Shown here: positions 27,208-36,800 of the stretch, piece after piece | How the letters are laid out: the number at the start of each line of letters is the position of its first letter | How positions within the stretch are numbered: position 1 is the first letter of the stretch | Assembly: GCF_037113525.1 (NCBI RefSeq) | Contig: NZ_CP146963.1 | Span: 2,852,001 to 2,916,000, forward strand | Reading direction: 5' to 3' | Source of the DNA: Butyrivibrio fibrisolvens | GTDB taxonomy: Bacteria; Bacillota; Clostridia; Lachnospirales; Lachnospiraceae | DNA length: 64,000 nt | Position numbers and translations under genes: made by a program | The notes under the pieces: model-generated | Told to the model about the DNA's origin: nothing | Database searches by the model: none | The model's input: the letters and a program-made list of their open reading frames with translations, nothing else

Positions 27208-28644
27208 TTATTTATATTTTCCGATTGCTTCTTTGTACTGGCGATTGATTTCAGTTATTGCTGATGAATCGCCTTCGAGATTGTCAGGGTGGTAAAGTTT
27301 TGCAAGAGAGTGGTACTTCTTGACTACACCGTCTCTTGATCGGCAGCCGGCGAAGAAATCGAAAGTTTCAAAATTAGATTTTCTCGACGATCTGGAACTG
27401 CTACCAGATGACCCATTTCTTCTATATGACTTTTCGTAATAGTCATCCTCAGCTTCCTCATCATCTGCCTGACTGTACTTGTTACCATATTTCGCACGAC
27501 TATACTTTTCTTCGTTATCTTCCTCGTCTTCATAGTAATCGTCATAGCTGCGGCTTCGAGAGTACTTATTGCTTCTTCGACGACTCTGCCTATAATCTCT
27601 ATAATCTTTGTAGTCTCTGCGATCTTCATACTCTTCGTCTTCGGGTTCGTCTACGTCTATCTGGTCGTAATCAGAGTCGTAATCGTCGTCTTCATCTTCC
27701 TGAGACTCAAGGCGGTCGTAGTAGTCTTCGTAGTAATCGTCGTAGTTTTGCTGGCGTTTTCTTAATCTTTCAAGTTTTTTGGCTTCTTTTCTTGTAACGC
27801 GCCTTCCTTCGAAGTCACGTTTTCCTACTCTGTTGTAGTCTTCGTCAGGATCGTAGTCGTCATCGTAGGCATTGCAAGTTCCGAAGGTGTCGTTTTCGAA
27901 TTCGTCGTGGTGGCGTTTGAGCCAGTCCTGGTAAGAGTCTTCGTACTTGGGGTCGTAGAAGGGCTTGGTGTGGAAAAGGAAGCAGTATCTTCTTCTGAAC
28001 TGTCTGAATGGGGTTGTCATTCCGAAGATGCTTCTTGCTATGTAGAGGACAAGGTCGCAGATTATGGCTATCCCGATGAAGTGGAAGCCGCTGGCGGCGG
28101 CTGATAAGAATAATAAGCCTAAGAAGATGGGGATTCCTATGAGGATAGTTATAGCCCAGGCGATTACCATATAGGCTTTCTGCTCGCTCCTTTCAAGGAT
28201 TCCTTCCCACCAGGAGGTTACTGTCTGAAGGAGTGTCTTAGTGACTTGTTCAGAGATGTCACTTACTCCGCTTTCGATGTTCTTTTGAAGGTCTGATGTT
28301 AAGTTATCTGTAAGGCTTGATGCGTAGCCTGATACGTCACTGGCAGTTTTGGAGATGTCGGTGTTCTGGCTTGTCCCATTTACTGCATTATCAAGGGGAG
28401 TCGGAGCTGCTGCATGGACGTACTGAGATACGAAATCTGATGCCTTGCCGATATAATCATTACCTGTTACAAAGCCTGCACATTCAAATACAACAAGAGC
28501 TGCCAGTACGATACCGGCAGCTGGAAATAGACACACAAACAGTTTATAAACATTCCAAATAAGCTTAAACATCTGTTTAAGCAACCATACGTATGCTTTT
28601 AGTATAGTCATGAAAATAGTAACAAGTACACTTATAAAAAGCAT
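27208..28644 (-). CDS. Membrane protein with C-terminal J domain
   Basis: The 478-residue protein starts with a hydrophobic segment (about 30-55) and has two more (about 157-205). A long low-complexity Asp/Tyr/Arg-rich linker follows (about 245-415, for example DYKDYRDYRQSRRRS). At the C-terminus a J domain (about 425-478) contains FDFFAGCRSRDGVVKKYHSLAKLYHPD, where the HPD loop needed to stimulate DnaK is intact. It probably recruits DnaK to the membrane; the client is unknown. Unlike DnaJ it has no Gly/Phe region or zinc centre, and the J domain sits at the end. It is a single gene with three hairpins after its stop. Confidence 0.85.
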   Translation of the reverse strand: MLFISVLVTIFMTILKAYVWLLKQMFKLIWNVYKLFVCLFPAAGIVLAALVVFECAGFVTGNDYIGKASDFVSQYVHAAAPTPLDNAVNGTSQNTDISKTASDVSGYASSLTDNLTSDLQKNIESGVSDISEQVTKTLLQTVTSWWEGILERSEQKAYMVIAWAITILIGIPIFLGLLFLSAAASGFHFIGIAIICDLVLYIARSIFGMTTPFRQFRRRYCFLFHTKPFYDPKYEDSYQDWLKRHHDEFENDTFGTCNAYDDDYDPDEDYNRVGKRDFEGRRVTRKEAKKLERLRKRQQNYDDYYEDYYDRLESQEDEDDDYDSDYDQIDVDEPEDEEYEDRRDYKDYRDYRQSRRRSNKYSRSRSYDDYYEDEEDNEEKYSRAKYGNKYSQADDEEAEDDYYEKSYRRNGSSGSSSRSSRKSNFETFDFFAGCRSRDGVVKKYHSLAKLYHPDNLEGDSSAITEINRQYKEAIGKYK

Positions 28645-28778
28645 ATATACCCCGTGTTGTAAAACTGATCAATAACAATACAGTTCTTTTTTCTTATAAC
28701 AATAAGCTTATCTAATATAGTCAAAATACAAAATAGATATATTCAGATCAGCTTTCTAAAGCCTTCATAATCCTAAAA

Positions 28779-29978
28779 TCATCCTCTAATATAGAGTCTA
28801 GGAATTCTGGGATTAAGGTCGCAGGCAAGTTCGTAGTTGAATCGTCCGCTTAAATCTCCAAGCTCTTCAATTGATATATGACTATCACCACTCCAGCCTA
28901 TGAGGGTAACTTCATCATTCTCTAATGCTTCCGGAATGTCACTTACATCAACCATGAACTGGTCCATGCACACGCGGCCGAGTATCGGAGCTTTCTTGCC
29001 ATGGATAAGGACGTAGCCTTTATTGGAAAGGCTTCTTGGATATCCGTCGCCGTATCCAACAGGGACTGTAGCCATTCTGGTGGGCTTGTCGGTCACAAAG
29101 GTTCCGCCATAGCTTACAGGCACGCCTGCAGGTACATCTTTAATATAGGCGATGTGGCTGTAAAGGCCAAGGGCAGGTCCTATCTTAACCTTATCTGTAG
29201 GAACATCCTCAGATGGCTTCATTCCGTACATTGTAACACCTGCTCTAACCATATCCATCTGAGCCTGCGGGATCTGTATTATACTTGCAGAATTTGCGCA
29301 GTGGTGAAGCGGGATCCTGCAGTTATTTTCTTTTTCAACTCTTTCAATGAAAGAAGCAAATATATCTTTTTTAGAAATAGCATCCGTAAGGTCTTTTTCA
29401 TCCGCTCTGGCAAAATGAGTAAAGATTCCCTCAACTTCAATGTACTTCATGGAAAGAGCTTTTGCTACAAACGCAGCTCCTTCATCATCAGGGCGAACGC
29501 CAATTCTGGACATGGATGTATCAACAGCAATATGAACCTTAACTTTACCGTTCCAGCCGGTCTTAGCCTTAAGCAAAGCTCTTTCTTCAAGCTGCTCAAG
29601 CTGATCGTATCTGAATACGGCTGGTCTTATTTCGTTATCAATAAGGGTATCGTAAGAAAATGGAAATGTATATCCCAGAATAAGTATAGGCTTAACAACT
29701 CCGTTATCCCTAAGCTCCATTGCTTCTTCTACAGTAGCTGAAGCATACCCCCAAATATAATCCTCTGTTTCAAGCATCTTAGCTATCGGAACAGCTCCAA
29801 ATCCGTATCCGTCGGTTTTGATAACTGCGATCATTTTAGTTTCAGGCTTCAGATTATCATGCATTGAACGCATATTCGAAAGAATAGCATCCAGATCGAT
29901 CGCAGCACATACTCTCGGATATTTTAAAGCCATCTTCTCTGAAAGCTTAAGTCTACTAACTATTTCATGTGAATTCAT
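28779..29978 (-). CDS. alr: Alanine racemase
   Basis: The 399-residue PLP enzyme makes D-alanine for peptidoglycan. It has the N-terminal barrel with IDLDAILSNMR and the PLP-lysine motif AVIKTDGYGFGA (K at about 53; the usual form is KADAYGHG). The second catalytic Tyr is in VSYGGTF, and GRVCMDQFMVDVSD follows. The end YELACDLNPRIPRLYIRG is typical. It follows nnr on the same strand, about 100 bases downstream and across two hairpins, so it may be partly insulated from it. A short N-terminal extension of about 20 residues precedes the barrel. Confidence 0.97.
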   Translation of the reverse strand: MNSHEIVSRLKLSEKMALKYPRVCAAIDLDAILSNMRSMHDNLKPETKMIAVIKTDGYGFGAVPIAKMLETEDYIWGYASATVEEAMELRDNGVVKPILILGYTFPFSYDTLIDNEIRPAVFRYDQLEQLEERALLKAKTGWNGKVKVHIAVDTSMSRIGVRPDDEGAAFVAKALSMKYIEVEGIFTHFARADEKDLTDAISKKDIFASFIERVEKENNCRIPLHHCANSASIIQIPQAQMDMVRAGVTMYGMKPSEDVPTDKVKIGPALGLYSHIAYIKDVPAGVPVSYGGTFVTDKPTRMATVPVGYGDGYPRSLSNKGYVLIHGKKAPILGRVCMDQFMVDVSDIPEALENDEVTLIGWSGDSHISIEELGDLSGRFNYELACDLNPRIPRLYIRG

Positions 29979-30023
29979 TTTATTGATTACACTTTCTGTA
30001 TATTATGATACAAGTAATTTATG

Positions 30024-30080
30024 GACGTGGTGGCGTTTACGACACCACGTCGTAGAGTTTGAAATTTTAATTTCAAACTC
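30024..30080. repeat. Two adjacent perfect hairpins between nnr and alr
   Basis: GACGTGGTG / CACCACGTC (30024-30051) and GAGTTTGAAATT / AATTTCAAACTC (30055-30080) stand side by side, and the second overlaps the nnr stop codon. There is no T-tract. They may attenuate read-through from nnr into alr or protect the 3' end of the transcript. Confidence 0.7.
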
Positions 30081-31689
30081 ATTTTTCCGGAAGAACATTT
30101 GCCAGCTCTTTTATTATATCACTGGCTGTCATATAATACTCCCCTACTCTGGAAGCCGCGCGGTTACCGGCAAGGCCGTGTATAAAAGTCGCGATGCAGG
30201 CTGTCTGGAAGCCTCCCAGCTTCCTTGAGCTCAGAGCCCCGAGGATTCCTGCAAGAACGTCTCCCGATCCTGCAGTAGCCATACCGCTGTTACCGGATAT
30301 ATTGATATACATCTGCTTTTTACCGCCACCAGCTACAACGCTTCTTGCATCCTTGCATATTACAACACAGCTGTAATGATCCGCAAGGACCTGCGGCCAC
30401 TTCAGGATGTTTTCCTTAATGTCATATACAGATGCAGGCTCACTTTGCTCATCTCCAAATGCCGCATTATAAAGCCTTGCAAACTCTGCAACATGAGGAG
30501 TCAGGACGAGGAGCTTATCTTCAGACTCTGTATATTTTCTTGCAAGCTGGCTTAGCTCCTTATCTTCTGCAAGTAAATTCAGCGCATCTGCATCAGCAAC
30601 AAGGAAGCCGTCATAGTTTTCAAGAACAATGCTAAAGATTGCCTTTGCGACCATTCCAGTTCCAAGGCCGGGACCTATAACAACTGCACTGGCCCACTTT
30701 AAGTCTTCAACAAGTATATTTTTTATCTTATTGATATTGTCATCTGTCTCTATGTTGGCATAACAGCTAAACATAGCTTCAGGAATGCTCTGCTTGATGA
30801 CTTCAGCAGTGGCAGGCGTTGTAAACACCTTGACCATTCCGGCACCTGAATGAAAAGCCGCCTTGGAAGACAGGAGGCAAGCGCCGCTGACCATGTCATT
30901 GCCGGCTATCACGAGAACCTTACCGAACGTCCCCTTATTACCATATCCAACTCTCCTTGGCAAAAGATCTTCAGGCCCCTCATCAAAGAAGAAGTACTCC
31001 GGAAGATTGCCCATAAAGCCGTCAACAGTAATACCAACGTCTTCAACAAAAAGCTGTCCGCAGTACTCAGTACCGGGATATAAAAGCTGTCCCATCTTGG
31101 CAAAATTAAACGTAATTGTCATATCAGCCTTAACTGCCAGCTGGTGAACACTTCCTGTATCAGTATCTATTCCGGATGGCATATCAACAGAAACCACAAG
31201 AGTTGATTCATCCTTGAGTTTCTTGCACTCGTTGATGTACATGATCGCTTCGCCGTATTCGCCTTCTATATCATGCGTGCATCCTATTCCCAGAACAGCA
31301 TCTACTATGATATCCCATTCCATTTGTGATTTGGTGGCTCTTACATTGGAAAAAGTGTCCATTGGAATCCCATAAGCCGCAGCACACTTTTTCTGCAGAA
31401 CCGTATCCGGATTTGAGTCCTTATCACATACAAGCGCTATCTGAACCCTGTATCCGTGCTGATGAAGGATCCTTCCTATCGCGATTCCGTCGCCGCCATT
31501 GCCGCCGTGCCCTGAAACGATGAGGACATTAAAGGCTCTTGACGTATGCAAAGCCCTCTTCCACTCACCGATCCTGGCTGCAACTGCAAGTGCCGCTCTT
31601 TCCATAAGCACTATGGATGGAACGCCAAAGTGCTCTGATGTATTGCGATCACAGGTTTTCATTTCATTAGCCGTAACTAAATACTGCAT
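30079..31689 (-). CDS. nnr: Bifunctional NAD(P)H-hydrate repair enzyme (epimerase + dehydratase)
   Basis: The 536-residue fusion repairs NADHX/NADPHX. The N-terminal YjeF_N epimerase domain (about 1-215) carries VSGHGGNGGDGIAIGRIL and VVSVDMPSGIDTDTG. The C-terminal carbohydrate-kinase-like ADP-dependent dehydratase domain (about 230-530) carries GNKGTFGKVLVIAGN, LTPHVAEFARL and the catalytic GNSGMATAGSGDVLAGILGAL. The ATG at 31689 opens with QYLVTANEMKTCDRNT, the usual family start. The fusion is the common bacterial form. It is placed upstream of alr. Confidence 0.96.
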   Translation of the reverse strand: MQYLVTANEMKTCDRNTSEHFGVPSIVLMERAALAVAARIGEWKRALHTSRAFNVLIVSGHGGNGGDGIAIGRILHQHGYRVQIALVCDKDSNPDTVLQKKCAAAYGIPMDTFSNVRATKSQMEWDIIVDAVLGIGCTHDIEGEYGEAIMYINECKKLKDESTLVVSVDMPSGIDTDTGSVHQLAVKADMTITFNFAKMGQLLYPGTEYCGQLFVEDVGITVDGFMGNLPEYFFFDEGPEDLLPRRVGYGNKGTFGKVLVIAGNDMVSGACLLSSKAAFHSGAGMVKVFTTPATAEVIKQSIPEAMFSCYANIETDDNINKIKNILVEDLKWASAVVIGPGLGTGMVAKAIFSIVLENYDGFLVADADALNLLAEDKELSQLARKYTESEDKLLVLTPHVAEFARLYNAAFGDEQSEPASVYDIKENILKWPQVLADHYSCVVICKDARSVVAGGGKKQMYINISGNSGMATAGSGDVLAGILGALSSRKLGGFQTACIATFIHGLAGNRAASRVGEYYMTASDIIKELANVLPEK

Positions 31690-31822
31690 ATATTCCCTCT
31701 TTACAAGTCGTGTTCAGCTCTAATTACCAAATTGCCTGGAAAAAAGGCGTTTCCAGTTATCTGATCATCTTATCAAGTTTAAGATTCCATAAATCAAGGT
31801 CATCATGTTAAGTTCAATAATT

Positions 31823-32476
31823 CTATGCGCCAGGCTGCCTTGAATCTGCGCTTGGCGTGCGGATCCTGTGATTTCTCTCAGGATCATATTCCATATCGAA
31901 AATATCTACAACTTCAGGCCCAAAGATATCATGCATATAAGAGTACAGATTAAAGTTCTCCATCTCACCTTCCTGAAGCCTTATGACCTGTTTCTTAAGC
32001 TCTTTTCTCGTATTGGAAAGCCACTCATCGATCTCGTTGATCTCATCCGTGTTGCGATGGAGCCTCTCATAACATACGGACATGGACGCAACCATGACTT
32101 TATAATTGAGCTGGTATATCTCTCTTGGAAGGCCCACAAGCTGATCTTCAAGAGCTTCGATCTGCGTGTTACAGTCGCCGATAAGCCTCTTTCTGTCATC
32201 AAGTTCCTTGGCAGCCGACTTGTCTCCCTTATTGAGCCTGTCAGAAATTCCTATAACTTCGTCAAGAAGAGTCTTTTTAAGGCGCTTTATATCTTTTATC
32301 TTCTGCTTAAAGGCAGCCTGCGAATCCATAAGCTTGTTAAGCTCAGTTGCAAGGGCCTGAATTTCTTCACTCACGCCCTCTTCGCCAAAAAGCATCTTCC
32401 ACTTATCATCAGTTGTTACAATTGGTATATTCTTGCCAAGTAGTGCCGGCATGTAGACATCTTCTTCTCTGGACAT
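31823..32476 (-). CDS. Hypothetical coiled-coil protein
   Basis: The 217-residue protein is soluble and mostly helical. A conserved-looking start (MSREEDVYMPALLGKNIPIV) and FGEEGVSEEIQAL precede a long coiled-coil (about 45-120 and 135-175) rich in Lys, Asp and Leu. I do not recognise the family. The start at ATG 32476 has AGGAAGGA four bases upstream and replaces a GTG at 32497. It lies about 130 bases upstream of nnr on the same strand, downstream of rex. It has no membrane segment or signal peptide. Confidence 0.7.
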   Translation of the reverse strand: MSREEDVYMPALLGKNIPIVTTDDKWKMLFGEEGVSEEIQALATELNKLMDSQAAFKQKIKDIKRLKKTLLDEVIGISDRLNKGDKSAAKELDDRKRLIGDCNTQIEALEDQLVGLPREIYQLNYKVMVASMSVCYERLHRNTDEINEIDEWLSNTRKELKKQVIRLQEGEMENFNLYSYMHDIFGPEVVDIFDMEYDPERNHRIRTPSADSRQPGA

Positions 32477-32722
32477 AGCATCCTTCCTCTTAGGCACGAA
32501 TTACAGGATATATAGAACAACGAAAACAGCCACTTAGTATTTCGGCAAGACCGCCTGATTTAATTAGAACTTAAGATATCTGCAAAGGCTCCAGCTTATC
32601 AAAAAGACATAGTCCGCTACTATCATTATATAATAAAACTCAACATAAATGACAGGCCCGCCAGGATGTATCCCACCCATACGCAGCCTGCCATTTTACT
32701 AACATTGTTATTTAGGAAAAAA

Positions 32723-33367
32723 CTATTTGCTCTTATGAGCTCTCTCGTAACGATTGATGTTGTATGAAAGCTTCATAAGACTATCTGAAAGATGAACATT
32801 CTCAACCTGAACGTTGTCCGGAACATCAAGATCTACATGAGCGAAGTTCCAGATCGCCTTGATACCGGCCTTGATAAGTCTGTCTGCCATAGGAATTGCC
32901 TGATCCTTGGGAATAGTCAGAACAGCGATATCGATATTGTTCTTCTTAATGAAATCCTCAATCTCATCTACAGGACGGATCTCAACATCACCGATCATCT
33001 TGCCATAAAGTGACGGATCGTGATCAAAAGCGCCTTTAAATACAAAGCCTCTTGTTGAAAAATTGGTATAACCCGCAAGAGCTGTACCAAGATTACCCGT
33101 TCCTATTATTATGAGCTGATGCTTCTTATCAATGCCAAGGATCTTACTGATCTCGTCATAAAGATACTCAACATTGTACCCGTATCCCTGTTGTCCAAAT
33201 CCACCGAAATTGTTGAAATCCTGCCTGATCTGTGAAGCAGTAACCTTCATAATATCTGAAAGTTCCTGAGATGAAATCCTCTCAACCCCACTAGCCTTAA
33301 GTTCACCAAGATATCTGAAATAACGGGGCAGGCGGCTGACTACTGCCTGGGATATTTCCTTATCCAT
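32723..33367 (-). CDS. rex: Redox-sensing transcriptional repressor Rex
   Basis: The 214-residue repressor senses the NADH/NAD+ ratio. An N-terminal winged helix (about 5-75, with VSRLPRYFRYLGEL and ISSQELSDIMKVTASQIRQDFNNFG) precedes a Rossmann domain (IIIGTGNLGTALAGY) and the domain-swapped C-terminal helix. The ATG at 33367 follows AGGAGGAAG. A near-consensus promoter lies just upstream. Rex typically controls fermentation genes in Clostridia. I found no convincing full Rex operator in the window. Confidence 0.97.
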   Translation of the reverse strand: MDKEISQAVVSRLPRYFRYLGELKASGVERISSQELSDIMKVTASQIRQDFNNFGGFGQQGYGYNVEYLYDEISKILGIDKKHQLIIIGTGNLGTALAGYTNFSTRGFVFKGAFDHDPSLYGKMIGDVEIRPVDEIEDFIKKNNIDIAVLTIPKDQAIPMADRLIKAGIKAIWNFAHVDLDVPDNVQVENVHLSDSLMKLSYNINRYERAHKSK

Positions 33368-33417
33368 GCGCCTTCCTCCTGATCTGTTATTATTGTTAAT
33401 TTTGTATCACTCTATTA

Positions 33418-33446
33418 ATTGTATCGTTTCGTTAAACTTTAGTCAA
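33418..33446 (-). promoter_or_regulatory. Promoter of rex
   Basis: TTGACT (33441-33446), a 17-bp spacer and TACAAT (33418-33423) on the minus strand. A TTGTTAA half-site (about 33394-33400) in the leader resembles half of a Rex box but has no partner. Confidence 0.85.
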
Positions 33447-33606
33447 TCAAAAATATACAGTTTTCCTCAGATCCCGCATCTTCGCAAATCCGCGGCTGGT
33501 GCGGCTTTTAGAGTTTTCCATAATATTATAAACGTAAACTCGCGCATATAAATCGGCTAGGTTGTCGCATATTCCTGAGGTTTTAGCATATTTTATATGC
33601 GCGAAG

Positions 33607-33635
33607 TTTAAGTTGAGTAATATATATGATATAAT
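33607..33635 (+). promoter_or_regulatory. Promoter of the ABC-F gene
   Basis: TTTAAG (33607-33612), a 17-bp spacer and a perfect -10 TATAAT (33630-33635). It lies divergent to the rex promoter. The -35 is weak. Confidence 0.65.
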
Positions 33636-33681
33636 CCTTGGTGCAATTCTACGTAATGAGCTACAAATAACGAGGTATATC

Positions 33682-35709
33682 ATGTTACTTTCATGTCACA
33701 ATATATGTAAATCATTTGATGGAAAAGATATCTTAAAAGGTGTTTCTTTTCATATAGAAGCCAATGAAAAAGCAGCTATTGTCGGCATCAATGGAGCGGG
33801 CAAGACTACGCTGCTTAAGATAATCACAGGTCAGCTTTCTCCAGACGAAGGCGAAGTTGTTTTTGCTAAGGATACAAGTTTTGGATATCTGGCGCAGAAC
33901 CAGAATATAGACTCATCTAACACAATCTATGATGAACTTAAGCTTGTAAAAAAGGATACGATTGAGCTTGAAGAGAGGATCCGTGAAGCTGAAGACAAGA
34001 TGAAGGTCTTAACAGGGGACGAGCTCACAAAGCTCATGAACGACTACACCGCAATGACTCACCACTTCCAGCTTATCGACGGATATGCATGGCAGAGCGA
34101 AGTTGCGGGCGTTGCAAGAGGTCTTGGATTTACTGATGAAGAGTTTGGAAAGCCCATCAGCACTCTCTCAGGAGGCCAGAAGACCAGGGTTGCCCTTGGT
34201 AAACTCCTTCTGCAAAAGCCTGACCTCATCATCCTTGACGAGCCCACCAACCACCTTGATATGAACTCAATTCAGTGGCTTGAGACCTACCTTCTCAACT
34301 ACAAGGGCGCAGTACTGATCGTATCCCACGACCGTTACTTCCTTGATAAGATAGCAGGCAAGATCGTTGAGATTGACCAGACCAAGTCCGGCATCTACAA
34401 CGGCAACTACTCCTTCTATGCTACAGAAAAAGAGAAACGCCGCGCCATTGCTTGGCATGCCTACATCAATCAGCAGCAGGAAATCAAGCACCAGCAGGAC
34501 GTAATCGATAAGCTTAAGAGCTTTAACAGAGAAAAGTCCATCAAGCGTGCCGAGAGTAGGGAAAAGATGCTGGCCAAGATCGAGCGTATCGAAAAGCCTA
34601 CAGAAGTTGACGACGAGATGAAGATAAAGCTCACTCCCTCCTGCGTATCAGGTAATGACGTATTAAACGTTGAGGGCATCTCTAAATCTTTTGACAATGC
34701 ACATCTTTTTGAAAATATATCATTTGAAATAAAAAGAGGTGAAAGAGTAGCCATAATCGGTGATAACGGAACAGGTAAGACCACAATGCTTAAGATAATC
34801 AATGGTCTGCTTCCACCTGACGCAGGTAAGATAACACTGGGCGTCAAAGTTCATCCCGGTTACTACGATCAGGAGCACCACGTCCTTCATGATGAGAAGA
34901 CCCTGTTCGAAGAAATCTCAGATGAGTATCCAACACTAAACAACACTGAGATAAGAAATACACTTGCCGCATTCCTCTTTACAGGAGAAGATGTATTCAA
35001 GCGTGTCGGCGACCTCTCCGGTGGTGAAAAAGGACGAATGTCACTTGCAAAGCTTATGCTCTCAGAAGCTAATCTCCTGCTTCTCGATGAGCCTACAAAC
35101 CACCTTGATATCACAAGTAAGGAAGTTCTTGAAAGCGCTCTTAACGGCTATGAAGGAACAGTCCTTTATGTAAGCCATGACAGATACTTCATCAACAAGA
35201 CTGCTACCAGGATTCTTGATCTTACAAGCGGCGTCCTTGTTAACTATCTTGGTAACTACGACTATTACCTTGAGCATCATGACGAGCGAATGGCTCAGAT
35301 CCTGTCAGGTAATCAGTCTGCTACTGCTACGGCTGCAGCAAGCGGCGTACTTCTCGGAGGCCAGAGCGCTTCTACCTTAGGAAGTACCACTTCAGCATCT
35401 GCTTCAGGCACGATCAAATCTAACAGCTTCCAGTATGCAGGTGACAGTGCCGATTCTACTGACGGTAAGGCTGACTGGAAAGCCCAGAAAGCCGCTGCTG
35501 CCCAGCAGAAGAAGAAGGAAAAAGAGCTTAAGGCCTGCGAAGAAGAAATCGCAAAGCTTGAAGAGCGTAACGAAGTCCTTAACGAAGAAATGTCCAGACC
35601 TGAGATCGCAACAGACCTTGCAGAGCTTCGCAAGCGCACGGACGAGCAGGAAGATATAACAGCAAAGCTTGAAGTGCTGTATGATAAGTGGGCTATGCTT
35701 TCTGAGTAA
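33682..35709 (+). CDS. ABC-F family ribosome-associated ATPase
   Basis: The 675-residue protein has two ABC ATPase domains with no membrane part. Domain 1 has Walker A GINGAGKTT (35-43), signature LSGGQKTRVALGKLL and Walker B LIILDEPTNHLD. Domain 2 has GDNGTGKTT, LSGGEKGRMSLAKL and LLLLDEPTNHLD. An arm of about 60 helical residues (YINQQQEIKHQQDVIDKLK) connects them, and a C-terminal Ala/Ser/Gly-rich linker leads to a coiled coil (about 600-675). ABC-F proteins act on the ribosome E site in translation or antibiotic protection; this one looks like the YdiF/Uup group. The start at ATG 33682 has GAGG upstream; a longer frame from 33562 would cross the promoter. Confidence 0.92.
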   Translation: MLLSCHNICKSFDGKDILKGVSFHIEANEKAAIVGINGAGKTTLLKIITGQLSPDEGEVVFAKDTSFGYLAQNQNIDSSNTIYDELKLVKKDTIELEERIREAEDKMKVLTGDELTKLMNDYTAMTHHFQLIDGYAWQSEVAGVARGLGFTDEEFGKPISTLSGGQKTRVALGKLLLQKPDLIILDEPTNHLDMNSIQWLETYLLNYKGAVLIVSHDRYFLDKIAGKIVEIDQTKSGIYNGNYSFYATEKEKRRAIAWHAYINQQQEIKHQQDVIDKLKSFNREKSIKRAESREKMLAKIERIEKPTEVDDEMKIKLTPSCVSGNDVLNVEGISKSFDNAHLFENISFEIKRGERVAIIGDNGTGKTTMLKIINGLLPPDAGKITLGVKVHPGYYDQEHHVLHDEKTLFEEISDEYPTLNNTEIRNTLAAFLFTGEDVFKRVGDLSGGEKGRMSLAKLMLSEANLLLLDEPTNHLDITSKEVLESALNGYEGTVLYVSHDRYFINKTATRILDLTSGVLVNYLGNYDYYLEHHDERMAQILSGNQSATATAAASGVLLGGQSASTLGSTTSASASGTIKSNSFQYAGDSADSTDGKADWKAQKAAAAQQKKKEKELKACEEEIAKLEERNEVLNEEMSRPEIATDLAELRKRTDEQEDITAKLEVLYDKWAMLSE

Positions 35710-35742
35710 TTCAGACCATAGCTTGTTATATATCTTAAGAAA

Positions 35743-35784
35743 AAAGAGGGTGTTATCTTCTATTCCAGAAGATTCACCCTCTTT
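35743..35784. terminator. Bidirectional terminator between convergent genes
   Basis: AAAGAGGGTG / CACCCTCTTT flank an inner ATCTTC / GAAGAT stem between the ABC-F gene (+) and the gene at 35790 (-). A- and T-runs on both sides suit both directions. Confidence 0.85.
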
Positions 35785-35789
35785 AAATA

Positions 35790-36215
35790 TCACTCAATTT
35801 CTTCTATTGTCAGGTCAGGAAGGAGCCTGTCGCTCTTGATCTCGCTGCCGTTATTCTTGGAGCAGAAAGCCACTCCTTTATACTCGATTGTCTCTCCAGC
35901 TTTAATCGTTATGTGCTCTTCACCTGTGTCTTCACATATACCAATTACATACTCATCACTTACAAGACCGCTTTCGTAGTCGTCTGTGAAATGAGCTTTT
36001 ACTGAGAACGTGATGTCTTTATCAGAAGTATTCTTGAATGTGAGAACGCAATTAATCTTGGTCTCTCCATCCTGAACTACAAAGTCGCTAAGGTAGGACT
36101 TATCTTCTATTATCTCTACGCTTCCTTTTTGAGAATTCCCAAAGGTTAGGAATCCCATTACAGCTGCGCAAATAACAATCACAACTGCCAAAACAACAAT
36201 AACTATCTTTTTCAT
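35790..36215 (-). CDS. Hypothetical single-pass or lipo-free secreted protein
   Basis: The 141-residue protein begins with MKKIVIVVLAVVIVICAAVM (signal anchor, about 3-26). It then has a beta-rich extracellular domain with INCVLTFKNTSDKDITFSVKA and an ITIKAGETIEYKGVAF segment, resembling immunoglobulin-like FxLYD/DUF-type domains. The start is ATG 36215 with GAGG upstream; the frame extends to a TTG at 36221. It converges on the ABC-F gene across a shared terminator. It is the first gene of the AT-rich island of small proteins reaching to 43.8 kb. Function unknown. Confidence 0.65.
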   Translation of the reverse strand: MKKIVIVVLAVVIVICAAVMGFLTFGNSQKGSVEIIEDKSYLSDFVVQDGETKINCVLTFKNTSDKDITFSVKAHFTDDYESGLVSDEYVIGICEDTGEEHITIKAGETIEYKGVAFCSKNNGSEIKSDRLLPDLTIEEIE

Positions 36216-36335
36216 ATACAACGCCTCTACTTGAAATTATATATTTATACCTGTTGTTCTAAAATAAAAGGTAAACTACAACCATGAATGTATTGGGAAG
36301 TGGTCTATGCTTCTAATCAAGAATAGAGCTATCAC

Positions 36336-36779
36336 TTACAAGGTGGTCCTTTTTAACTGAACATCTAAATAATGAATTAATTGCTCTAAATTGCCTGAAT
36401 ATTTTTCGCTTAAAGTAATATCTTTATACCTTAACTCGAATGCTATCATCTGTTCTCCATTCTTTTTCTTATACACTCTATAGTTATGAATATCATCATA
36501 TCCGAATGAGCTTGATTGGGCATTTGACTCAACAATTATCTTATTATCTTCAAAACTTATTTGATTGATCGCTTTTCTATTGCTATTTACTATATTAACA
36601 ATACAGATAATTATTAATGGAGCAAATATAAAGCTGAACACCCTAAATTCAGAATAATCGAAATGATTTGTTCCTATTCCCATGCTCAATAATGCTCCGG
36701 TAATACCTGGAACAAATGCAAAAATTGCACCTTTTATAGAATTTATGCATTTCCTATTTGTATCTATTTTTACCGTCAT
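36336..36779 (-). CDS. Small membrane protein, possible immunity protein
   Basis: The 147-residue protein has two membrane segments (about 17-37 and 47-67), then a cytoplasmic beta-rich domain (INQISFEDNKIIVESNAQ, YRVYKKKNGEQMIAFELRYKD) like the PH-type domains in small bacterial membrane proteins. AGGTGA precedes the ATG. It is 21 bases downstream of the gene at 36801 and probably in one transcript. Base use is much more AT-rich than the flanking housekeeping genes. A role as immunity factor is inferred only from its place after tip remnants. Confidence 0.6.
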   Translation of the reverse strand: MTVKIDTNRKCINSIKGAIFAFVPGITGALLSMGIGTNHFDYSEFRVFSFIFAPLIIICIVNIVNSNRKAINQISFEDNKIIVESNAQSSSFGYDDIHNYRVYKKKNGEQMIAFELRYKDITLSEKYSGNLEQLIHYLDVQLKRTTL

Positions 36780-36800
36780 TTGTCACCTACTATTTATGTA

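Noticed and set aside
33394..33400. TTGTTAA near rex as an autoregulatory Rex box
   Set aside because: Only one half-site is present; the mirrored half is missing.
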